From assembly GCA_004555655.1 (NCBI GenBank), contig SFHJ01000018.1:25018-89017 (forward strand): DNA of 64,000 bases, given 5' to 3'. The notes under the pieces were generated by a model, which did not search any database, had not been told where the DNA came from, and worked only from the letters and a program-made list of their open reading frames with translations. The stretch is from Clostridiales bacterium. GTDB taxonomy: Bacteria > Bacillota > Clostridia > Oscillospirales > Oscillospiraceae. This document shows positions 33,548-41,144 of this stretch, piece by piece; within the stretch, counting starts at the first letter, position 1, and each line of letters opens with the position of its first letter. Both the position numbers and the translations under genes were made by a program.

Positions 33548-34206
33548 TCGATCCACCCCTTCTGCAATGCGCCGATGCACGCGGGGGTATTCACCCGCGC
33601 AGCAAAGCGGCGCGCACGCGCCTGCAGCACGGACGTGTCGCACTGGTTGACCAGTACGCGCGTGTGCAGGCGTTCCAAGTTCAAAAAATCCGCCGCCAGT
33701 TCCGGCGTGATAATCGTATCCGGCTCCACGCCCAGCCGCGCGGCATACAGCTGCGGCCGGTGTGCGGCCTGTGACATGGGCAGGCCAAAGCCGCCCGCAC
33801 CCACAACGCAGAGCGTCTGGTTGGCCTCCGGCGGGATGACCGGCTCATGCGTATCGTGTGCCTTCATGGGCAGGCCCCTCGACCCGTCGGCCTCTACAAG
33901 GACAAAGTCTGCCAGCTGCAAGAGCACGTCAAAGGAGACCTCCGGCGCCTGCAGCTTGCCGTTCTCCGCCGTCTGCCCGGCGCATACGGCCGGGCTTTCT
34001 GCAAGCGCGGCGCGCAGCGCTTCTTCCCCGCCGCCGGTCACGCACGGCAGGTGAGAGGGCTTCCATATCCGCGTCGTGGTGCACACGATCACGCGGCCGC
34101 GGCTCTGCAGCTCACGTGAGAGCGCGTATAAAAGCGTCGTCTTTCCGCCGCCGCCGATCAAGGCCGTGACGCCGGGCCGTATTTGAAGCGCGCCTGCCAA
34201 GTCCAC
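33535..34206 (-). CDS. yqeC: selenium-dependent hydroxylase accessory protein YqeC
   Basis: A 223-residue P-loop-like protein with LIGGGGKTTLLYALSREL near residue 16, TTTRIWKP, and FVLVEADGSRGLPMKAH. These match YqeC, the putative accessory ATPase of selenium-dependent molybdenum hydroxylases. It starts with GTG at 34206 behind GGAGGCGG. First gene of the operon. Confidence 0.92.
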   Translation of the reverse strand: MDLAGALQIRPGVTALIGGGGKTTLLYALSRELQSRGRVIVCTTTRIWKPSHLPCVTGGGEEALRAALAESPAVCAGQTAENGKLQAPEVSFDVLLQLADFVLVEADGSRGLPMKAHDTHEPVIPPEANQTLCVVGAGGFGLPMSQAAHRPQLYAARLGVEPDTIITPELAADFLNLERLHTRVLVNQCDTSVLQARARRFAARVNTPACIGALQKGWIECLY

Positions 34207-34236
34207 GTGACCGCCTCCTGCCGCTATTCTGCATCA

Positions 34237-34265
34237 AGAATAACACGCGCGCAAAAAAACGTCAA
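34237..34265 (-). promoter_or_regulatory. promoter of the yqeC-yqeB-selD operon
   Basis: Minus-strand TTGACG (34260-34265), 17 nt, TATTCT (34237-34242). It is divergent from the ModE promoter, 18 bp away. Confidence 0.65.
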
Positions 34266-34282
34266 GCTGCGCCGCTTTTTCA

Positions 34283-34312
34283 TTGACAGTCCGTTTTTTC
34301 CCATGCTATCAT
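34283..34312 (+). promoter_or_regulatory. promoter of the ModE-like gene, predicting a leaderless mRNA
   Basis: TTGACA (34283-34288), 18 nt, TATCAT (34307-34312). The predicted transcript start, 7 nt downstream, is the A of the ATG at 34319. No ribosome site is present. Confidence 0.6.
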
Positions 34313-34318
34313 GGTGCC

Positions 34319-34666
34319 ATGGATACGAAATTACACCCCGTCATCTCCGTGCGCATCTTCGGCACGGAAAAATGCTTTGGCCCCGGCGTGGCGCAGCTGC
34401 TGACGCAGGTGGCGCAGCACCACTCGCTGCGCGCCGCAGCCGGCTCCATCGGCATGGCCTACTCCAAGGCATGGACCATCATCAAGCGCGCCGAGGCCGG
34501 GCTCGGCTTCGCGCTGCTTTCATCGACCACAGGCGGCAAAAACGGAGGAGGTGCAACGCTGACCCCGCAGGCCGAGGCGATACTCGCCGCCTATGCGCGA
34601 TACTGCGGCGAGGTGCGCGCCTATGCCGCGCAGCGGTTTGAAGAGGCCTTCCGCGAATTTCTGTGA
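34319..34666 (+). CDS. ModE N-terminal-domain (LysR-type HTH) regulator
   Basis: A 115-residue protein equal to the DNA-binding half of ModE: the winged helix TQVAQHHSLRAAAGSIGMAYSKAWTIIKRAEAGLGFALLSSTTGGKNGGGATLTPQAEAIL, with no molybdate-binding (MOP) domain. ModE regulators sense molybdate; this short form would need another sensor. Divergent placement next to yqeC suggests it controls the molybdenum-hydroxylase maturation genes. The start is inferred to be leaderless from promoter spacing. Confidence 0.87.
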   Translation: MDTKLHPVISVRIFGTEKCFGPGVAQLLTQVAQHHSLRAAAGSIGMAYSKAWTIIKRAEAGLGFALLSSTTGGKNGGGATLTPQAEAILAAYARYCGEVRAYAAQRFEEAFREFL

Positions 34667-34688
34667 CAAAACCGAAAAGGAGACTGCT

Positions 34689-35783
34689 ATGGATTATGTA
34701 TGCGCCAAATGCGGCAGGCGCACGGGCGTCTCAACCCGCAGCGCAAAGTGTGAGTGCGGCGGGCTGTGGACGCTGCCGGTTCAGCCGGAGCCGTTTTCGC
34801 TTGACAAGATCGACCGGGCGGAGTGGAGCCTCTTCCGCTACCGCCGGTTTTTACCGCTCAAAGATGAGAGCTGGCGCGGCGTAACGCTCGGCGAGGGGAT
34901 GACGCCGGTGGTGCGGCTGGATGAGAACGTGCTGCTGAAAATGGACTACTTCATGCCCACGCTTTCGTACAAAGACCGCGGCGCGGCGGTTCTGATCGCG
35001 CACGCGAAGGCCATCGGTGTGGACAGGGTCGTGCAGGACTCGAGCGGCAACGCGGGCAACGCCGTCGCGGCCTACTGCGCAAAGGCCGGCATCGGCTGCG
35101 AAATCTTCGTCCCTGCGGGCACGTCGCCCAAGAAGATCGACATGATCCGCGCACACGGCGCGGTGTGTACCGTCGTACCCGGCTCGCGCGACCACTGCGC
35201 CGACGTGTGCCGGGAAAAAGTAGAACGCGACGGCGTGTACTACGCCAACCACGTCTATAACCCCTTCTTCTATGAGGGCACGAAGACCTACATCTACGAG
35301 GTCTACGAGCAGCTGGGCAGGATTCCGGAGCATCTGGTCATCCCCGTGGGCAACGGCACGCTGTTTCTCGGCGCCGTCTTCGCGCTCGAGCACCTGCTGA
35401 GAAGCGGCTGCATTGACCATATGCCAAGAATCATTGCCGTGCAGTCCGAGCGGTGCGACCCGCTGCTGCAGGCGGCAGAGCAGGGGCTTGATGACGCCGC
35501 AGCCGTTTCGCCGCAGCCCACCATTGCCGAGGGCATCTCCATCGGCAAGCCCATGCGCGCGGGTGAAATCCTGAAATACGCCCGGAAATACGGCGTGCGC
35601 TTTGTCCACGCGCCGGAGAACAAAATTCTGGCCGCCCGCGCGTATCTGGCAGAAAAGGGCGTATACTGCGAGCACACCACCGCCGCCAACTACGCCGCGT
35701 ACCTTCATTACTGCGAGCTGTACGGCCCCACGCCCGACAGCCTCATCACCATGTGCGGCGCGGGATTAAAATCCGATCACTGA
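34689..35783 (+). CDS. threonine-synthase-like PLP enzyme with N-terminal zinc ribbon
   Basis: A 364-residue fold-type II PLP enzyme. A zinc ribbon is formed by C5, C8, C21 and C23. The Schiff-base lysine is K95 in TLSYKDRGAA, the substrate/PLP loop is QDSSGNAGNAVAAYCAKAG, and the phosphate loop is VGNGTLFLG. This is the threonine synthase layout, though it is somewhat short. Because it lies beside ModE and SelD rather than with threonine genes, a different beta-replacing or eliminating activity (for example a diaminopropionate-lyase-like reaction) is possible. The ribosome site AAGGAG precedes ATG 34689, 22 nt after the ModE gene. Confidence 0.85.
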   Translation: MDYVCAKCGRRTGVSTRSAKCECGGLWTLPVQPEPFSLDKIDRAEWSLFRYRRFLPLKDESWRGVTLGEGMTPVVRLDENVLLKMDYFMPTLSYKDRGAAVLIAHAKAIGVDRVVQDSSGNAGNAVAAYCAKAGIGCEIFVPAGTSPKKIDMIRAHGAVCTVVPGSRDHCADVCREKVERDGVYYANHVYNPFFYEGTKTYIYEVYEQLGRIPEHLVIPVGNGTLFLGAVFALEHLLRSGCIDHMPRIIAVQSERCDPLLQAAEQGLDDAAAVSPQPTIAEGISIGKPMRAGEILKYARKYGVRFVHAPENKILAARAYLAEKGVYCEHTTAANYAAYLHYCELYGPTPDSLITMCGAGLKSDH

Positions 35784-35811
35784 GGCCGCAGCGCGCGCTC
35801 TGCGGAAGCTT

Positions 35812-35858
35812 TCTGCCGGACGGAATGAAAGTATTCGTTCTGCCCGGCAGATTTTTTT
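35812..35858 (+). terminator. terminator after the threonine-synthase-like gene
   Basis: TCTGCCGG (35812-35819) pairs with CCGGCAGA (35844-35851), with an inner GAAT/ATTC extension, followed by seven T. Confidence 0.8.
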
Positions 35859-36019
35859 GCTATGCAAAAGCATAGCAAAAAACAAGATGCGCCATCTTCT
35901 CGCCCCTTCGGGGCAACCGAACATGATGCGCAAAACCTGCATGCGCTCTGGCTTTTGCCCAAGATCGTGGTGCGCAATACTGCGCATGAAGTTTTATGCA
36001 TATTTTTTGTGCCGGGCTA

Positions 36020-36048
36020 TTGACAGGTGCGGACTTTCACGCTATAAT
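36020..36048 (+). promoter_or_regulatory. consensus promoter of the metQNI operon
   Basis: TTGACA (36020-36025), 17 nt, TATAAT (36043-36048): a perfect sigma-A match. Confidence 0.88.
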
Positions 36049-36120
36049 TCTACCAACCAACCCAGTATGTTGATTATATGCCGCAGGGCAGCCACATCGC
36101 ATGGAAGGCAGGAAGTAAGC

Positions 36121-36177
36121 ATGCTGTCGCGTTTTGAACGGCTTGTACGCGCGAATTTTCGCTTTGGGCGAATGTGA
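36121..36177 (+). CDS. possible 18-residue leader peptide ahead of metQ
   Basis: ATG 36121 follows AGGAAGTAAGC and reads MLSRFERLVRANFRFGRM then stop, inside the metQ leader. Just before its end GAATGTG (36170-36176) can pair with CACATTC (36200-36206). It could act in attenuation, but there is no independent proof of translation. Confidence 0.3.
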   Translation: MLSRFERLVRANFRFGRM

Positions 36178-36236
36178 TCTTCTCCGTACGACTGACAACC
36201 ACATTCCATAACAAACGTAAAAAGGGGCGTATTACA

Positions 36237-37094
36237 ATGAAAAAACTGATTTCTCTTGCGCTGGTTCTGGCACTTGTCCTCACCTCCGTCTTCGCGCTGG
36301 CGGGCTGCTCGAAGAAGAGCAGCGGCGTCACCATCGCCATCCCCAACGACACGACAAACGAAGCAAGAGCCCTGCTGCTGCTTGAAGCGCTCGGCTACAT
36401 CAAGCTCAAGGACGGCGCCGGCATCACGGCCACCCCGCTTGACATTGCGGAAAACCCGTCGAACATCGAGTTCAAGGAAGTAGAGGCCGCACAGCTGCCC
36501 AACGTCCTCAAGGACGTCGACTACGCCGTCATCAACTCCAACTACGCCATTGAGGCAGGCCTGAACCCGGCCAAGGACGCGCTGGGCATCGAAGGTTCCT
36601 CCTCCGCCTACGGCAACATTCTCGCCGTGAAGCAGGGCAATGAGCAGAGCGACCTTGTCAAGGCGCTCGTCGCCGCGCTTGAGAGCCAGCAGGTCGCGGA
36701 TTTCATCGCCGCCACGTATGACGGCGCCGTGATTTCGATCGTTGACCATCCCACCGACGGCTATGACGCTTCCGTCGACTACGCGGCGCTGGCCGGAAGC
36801 AGCATCTCCGTCGCCGCCTCGCCCACGCCGCACGCCGAAATCCTGGCCGTGGCGAAGGACATTCTGGCCGCAAAGGACATCACACTGGAAATCAAGGAAT
36901 TCACCGACTACGTGCAGCCCAACAACGTCGTTGAGAGCGGAGAGATCGACGCCAACTACTTCCAGCACGTGCCCTATCTTGACGACTTCAACGCCGAAAA
37001 TGGCACGCACATCGTCTCTGTGGCCGCCATCCATGTAGAGCCGCTCGGCATCTACGGCGGCAAGCAGAGCTCGCTCGACGCCATCGGCGGATAA
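36237..37094 (+). CDS. metQ: MetQ/NlpA-family substrate-binding lipoprotein, circularly permuted
   Basis: A 285-residue lipoprotein with signal peptide and lipobox LAGC (Cys24). It is clearly MetQ/NlpA, but the halves are in reverse order. Residues 30 to about 170 (VTIAIPNDTTNEARALLLLE, VINSNYAIEAGLNPAKD, YDGAVISI) correspond to the second half of ordinary MetQ. Residues 185-285 (SPTPHAEILAVAKDIL, EFTDYVQPNN, DANYFQHVPYLDDFN, IHVEPLGIYGGK, SLDAIGG) correspond to the first half. The chain ends exactly where an ordinary MetQ would continue into VAIPND. It is followed by metN and metI, so it should be functional. ATG 36237 follows AAAAGGGG. Confidence 0.9.
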   Translation: MKKLISLALVLALVLTSVFALAGCSKKSSGVTIAIPNDTTNEARALLLLEALGYIKLKDGAGITATPLDIAENPSNIEFKEVEAAQLPNVLKDVDYAVINSNYAIEAGLNPAKDALGIEGSSSAYGNILAVKQGNEQSDLVKALVAALESQQVADFIAATYDGAVISIVDHPTDGYDASVDYAALAGSSISVAASPTPHAEILAVAKDILAAKDITLEIKEFTDYVQPNNVVESGEIDANYFQHVPYLDDFNAENGTHIVSVAAIHVEPLGIYGGKQSSLDAIGG

Positions 37095-37164
37095 CCGCAT
37101 TTCCCGCGCTCTGCGCGCAACGTCGCCCGCCGGCAGGCCCGGCGGGCGAACTCTGGAGGCAGCC

Positions 37165-38170
<1,006 letters not shown>

Positions 38171-38178
<8 letters not shown>

Positions 38179-38926
38179 CGGCATGTTTTCCGGTGAGGCG
38201 GCCGCAGAGGCGTGGCAGATCATCGTCACGCAGTTCCCGCTCGCCATCTGGGAAACCGTCTATGTCACAGTTCTTTCCACGGCCTGCGCCATCGTGCTCG
38301 GGCTGCCGCTGGGCGTGCTGCTGGTCGTGGGTGAGCCGGGCGGTATATTGCCGCTGCCGCGCTGGCTGATGCAGGCGCTGAACGTCGTCATCAATCTGCT
38401 GCGCTCGGTGCCGTTTCTCATTCTAATGATTCTCGTCTTCCCGCTGACGCGCTGGCTGGTCGGTACCGTCGTCGGCACAACCGCCTCCATCGTGCCGCTC
38501 GTCATTGCAGCGTTTCCGTTCGTGGCGCGTCTGGCCGAGAGCAGCCTGCGCGAGGTCAGCCCCAACACCATCGAAATGGCGCAGAGCATGGGCGCATCCG
38601 CGCTGCAGATCATCGCAAAGGTGCTCATTCCCGAGAGTGTGCCGTCTCTGATTTCCAACGCCACCATCGCCGTCACCACCATTCTCGGCTATTCGGCCAT
38701 GAGCGGCATCATCGGCGGCGGCGGGCTCGGCAAGATCGCCATCAACTATGGTTACTACCGCTACAAGTATCTCATCATGCTGGCCGCAGTGATTTTGCTG
38801 ATCGCGCTGGTGCAGGTCTTCCAGAGCGCCGGCACGCATCTGGCTGCACGCGCGGACAAACGACTGCGCAGCCGGCACAGCCGGACGCCTCGCCGGCCGC
38901 TGGCGCGGCTTTTCCGCAGGAATTGA
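38171..38926 (+). CDS. metI: methionine-type ABC transporter permease
   Basis: A 251-residue permease with five or six helices and the EAA-loop region ESSLREVSPNTIEMAQSMGASALQIIAKVLIPESVPSL typical of MetI. The basic C-terminal tail (RADKRLRSRHSRTPRRP) extends about 25 residues beyond common MetI proteins. It starts inside the end of metN (translational coupling) and completes the metQNI set. Confidence 0.95.
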
Positions 38927-38946
38927 AGTCCGGCCATACCTCTCTG

Positions 38947-38979
38947 CCGCGCTCAACCGCTGGTTGAGCGCGGATTTTT
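38947..38979 (+). terminator. terminator after metI
   Basis: A 12-bp stem CCGCGCTCAACC/GGTTGAGCGCGG with GCT loop and ATTTTT tail. The same stem contains a CTCAACC-GGTTGAG dyad shared with the site at 38988-39003. Confidence 0.85.
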
Positions 38980-39003
38980 ATGCTGTTTCAACCAACGGTT
39001 GAG
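38952..39003. promoter_or_regulatory. paired TCAACC-n3-GGTTGA dyads, possible HTH operator
   Basis: CTCAACC-gct-GGTTGAG (38952-38968) is followed at 36-bp periodicity by TCAACC-aac-GGTTGAG (38988-39003). A half-site TTCAACC lies further on near 39018. They sit about 90-140 bp before the HTH/beta-helix gene and may be its autoregulatory operator. Confidence 0.4.
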
Positions 39004-39091
39004 CAAATTTCCCGGAATTCAACCACAAATCTCTTGTTATTCCGCAATTCCGGCCGTATCATGGAGTCATAAATTCAAAGGAGGTCACACC

Positions 39092-39853
39092 ATGGACATC
39101 ACCAATTTCGGCCAGACGATCGCGGGCTACCGCAAGGAGCGCGCCATGACACAGGAGCAGCTCGCGCAGGAGCTGGGCGTCACCGCGCAGGCGGTGAGCA
39201 AATGGGAAAACGGCCAGAGCTACCCCGACATCTCGCTGCTCGCGCCGATGGCGGACATATTTGAAGTATCGCTTGACGAGCTGTTCGGCCGCGAGTATCA
39301 CCGGCCGGCGGCAGGCGACGAGGGGGAGCCCGAAGTGCAGGTTATTTACAATGAGCTGCCGTGGGACGACGATCCGTCGACGCTGCATGTCGTACTCTTT
39401 GCCGGTCACAGGCTGGTCGGCAACAGCATTTTCCAGCGCCATCAGAAGGAAAAGCAGAAGGTCGAGTTCTGCTATGAAGGCCCGGCCATCAACATTCATA
39501 GTGCCTTCTCCGTCATCTGCAGCGAGAACACCGTCATTCAGGGCAGCGTCAACGCGGGCGACAGCGTGACCTGCGGACAGGTCTGCGGGAGCGTCAACGC
39601 AGGCGACGGCGTGAGCTGCGGCGAGGTGTACGGCGACGTGCGCGCGGGTGACGGCGTGACCTGTCATGACGTGCGCGGCAGCGTCACGGCGGGTGACAGC
39701 GTGCGCTGCGGCAACGTCGGCGGCAATGTCCGCGCCAGCGACGGCGTGACCTGCGGCGACGTGAAGGGCGACGTGCGCGCGGGCGACAGCGTGCGCTGCA
39801 CGGCGGTCTACGGAGGCGCTTCTGGCGCCGACGGCGTGAAAATTCAAAACTGA
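39092..39853 (+). CDS. XRE-type HTH protein fused to a repetitive beta-helix domain with a cysteine ladder
   Basis: A 253-residue protein. Residues 5-65 are a Cro/CI helix-turn-helix (YRKERAMTQEQLAQELGVTAQAVSKWENGQSYPDI). A middle domain spans about 75-150. Residues 151-248 hold six 15-residue repeats of the form GxVxAGDxVxCGxVx, with cysteines at exactly 161, 176, 191, 206, 221 and 236. Such repeats resemble bactofilin/polymer-forming beta-solenoids and would stack the cysteines in a line. It could be a redox- or metal-responsive repressor, or a polymerising DNA-binding protein; function is unknown. ATG 39092 follows AAAGGAGGTCACACC. Confidence 0.82.
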   Translation: MDITNFGQTIAGYRKERAMTQEQLAQELGVTAQAVSKWENGQSYPDISLLAPMADIFEVSLDELFGREYHRPAAGDEGEPEVQVIYNELPWDDDPSTLHVVLFAGHRLVGNSIFQRHQKEKQKVEFCYEGPAINIHSAFSVICSENTVIQGSVNAGDSVTCGQVCGSVNAGDGVSCGEVYGDVRAGDGVTCHDVRGSVTAGDSVRCGNVGGNVRASDGVTCGDVKGDVRAGDSVRCTAVYGGASGADGVKIQN

Positions 39854-39859
39854 TCTTTT

Positions 39860-39890
39860 GGAAGGCTCCTCTTTCGAGGGGCTTTCCTTC
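39860..39890 (+). terminator. terminator-like stem-loop after the HTH/beta-helix gene
   Basis: A 12-bp stem with two G-U pairs (39860-39871 with 39876-39887), loop TTTC; weak T tract. Confidence 0.55.
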
Positions 39891-39932
39891 TGTCGAGCGC
39901 AAAATTTCTCCTCCGGTTTTTTTGGAAAAGAG

Positions 39933-39961
39933 TTGTTTTACTTGGCTTTTCGTTGTATACT
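39933..39961 (+). promoter_or_regulatory. promoter of pta
   Basis: TTGTTT (39933-39938), 17 nt, TATACT (39956-39961). Confidence 0.65.
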
Positions 39962-40010
39962 CTATGGTAGATAATTGCGGGAAACCCGCAAAAATGGAGG
40001 TATACATACC

Positions 40011-41024
40011 ATGTTTACAAAACTGCTTGACGCGCTGAAGGCCACCCGCCGCACCATCGTCTTTACCGAAGGCCCCGACGCCCGTATTCTTGAGGCCGCC
40101 AGCCGCCTGATGAAGGAAGATTTGATGGACGTGATCCTGATCGGCAATGTCGATGAGGTCAAGGCCGCCGCTGAGAAGGGCAACTTCTGCATCTGCAAGG
40201 CGCAGATCATTGATCCGGCCACCTACGAGGGCATGGATGAGATGGTCGCCAAGATGGTCGAGCTGCGCAAGGGCAAGATGAGTGAGGAAGAGTGCCGCGC
40301 GGCGCTTGCCAAGGGCAACTACTTCGGCACCATGCTCGTCAAGATGGGCAAAGCCGACGCCCTACTGGGCGGCGCGACCTACTCCACCGCCGACACCGTG
40401 CGTCCGGCGCTCCAGCTCATCAAGACGAAGAAGGGCGCGCACCTCGTTTCGTCTTCCTTCATTCTCTACCGTGAAGGCAAGGATGGCCCGGAAAAGTACT
40501 GCATGGGCGACTGCGCCATCAACATCGACTACCCCGACACGCTCGACAAGGCCACCGGCGAGGTCATCTTCTCCGGCGCGCAGAAGCTGGCTGAGGTCGC
40601 CGTGGAATCGGCCCGCACGGCTGCGTTCTTCGGCATCGACCCGAAGGTCGCCATGCTGAGCTTCTCCACCAAGGGCTCGGGCAAGGGCGGCACGGTCAAG
40701 CTGAGCCACGACGCCACCGCCATCGCCAAGGAGCTGGCTCCCGAGCTTGCCATCGACGGCGAAATGCAGTTTGACGCGGCGGTCTCCCCTGTTGTCGGTC
40801 AGCTGAAGTTCCCCGGCAGCCCCGTCGCCGGCTATGCCAACACGTTCATTTTCCCGTGCATCGAGGCCGGCAACATCGGCTACAAGATCGCCCAGCGTCT
40901 GGGCGGCTTTGAGGCCTATGGCCCCATCCTGCAGGGTCTGAACGCGCCCATCAACGACCTTTCCCGCGGCTGCAATGCCGAAGAGGTCTACAAGATGGCC
41001 ATCATCACCGCCGGCATGGCCTGA
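40011..41024 (+). CDS. pta: phosphate acetyltransferase
   Basis: Converts acetyl-CoA and phosphate to acetyl phosphate for ATP-yielding acetate formation. The 337-residue length is that of the single-domain Pta. Motifs: VFTEGPDARILEAASRL at the N-terminus, GGATYSTADTVRPALQ, FSTKGSGKGG, and EAGNIGYKIAQRLGGFEAYGPILQGL near the C-terminus. ATG 40011 follows ATGGAGGTATACATACC. No ackA is adjacent. Phosphate butyryltransferase is less likely given length and motifs. Confidence 0.93.
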   Translation: MFTKLLDALKATRRTIVFTEGPDARILEAASRLMKEDLMDVILIGNVDEVKAAAEKGNFCICKAQIIDPATYEGMDEMVAKMVELRKGKMSEEECRAALAKGNYFGTMLVKMGKADALLGGATYSTADTVRPALQLIKTKKGAHLVSSSFILYREGKDGPEKYCMGDCAINIDYPDTLDKATGEVIFSGAQKLAEVAVESARTAAFFGIDPKVAMLSFSTKGSGKGGTVKLSHDATAIAKELAPELAIDGEMQFDAAVSPVVGQLKFPGSPVAGYANTFIFPCIEAGNIGYKIAQRLGGFEAYGPILQGLNAPINDLSRGCNAEEVYKMAIITAGMA

Positions 41025-41085
41025 TCGTCTGACCACGCTGCTGAATCACAATCTGTTCGGTGACCTGCGCCACCAGAAAAACTTC

Positions 41086-41115
41086 GTGGGGAGTACATTC
41101 GTGCTCCCCACCATT
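41086..41115 (+). terminator. terminator after pta
   Basis: An 11-bp stem with one G-U pair (41086-41096 with 41101-41111), loop ATTC, then CATTTT. Confidence 0.75.
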
Positions 41116-41144
41116 TTGTCTACAAACCATTTGGAGAAATTGTT

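Larger units (their letters stand above)
35784..36236. other. 453-bp spacer: terminator, structured region, metQ promoter and leader
   Basis: After the terminator (35812-35858) comes a stretch rich in short hairpins (GCTATGC-aaaa-GCATAGC at 35859-35876; CGCCCC-ttc-GGGGC near 35900) with no believable gene. Then follow the strong promoter at 36020-36048 and a leader of about 180 nt. No known SAM riboswitch or T-box core was recognised in the leader. Confidence 0.5.

Noticed and set aside
35859..35876. GCTATGC-aaaa-GCATAGC hairpin as a second terminator
   Set aside because: It is followed by A residues on the plus strand and has no T tract in the right place on the minus strand.
35766..36001. 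Overlapping minus-strand frames of about 70 codons in the metQ upstream spacer
   Set aside because: They contain no ribosome site, begin in hairpin-rich DNA and overlap the terminator of the preceding gene.
36055..36236. SAM riboswitch or T-box in the metQ leader
   Set aside because: The conserved SAM-I core and the T-box sequence were looked for and not found.
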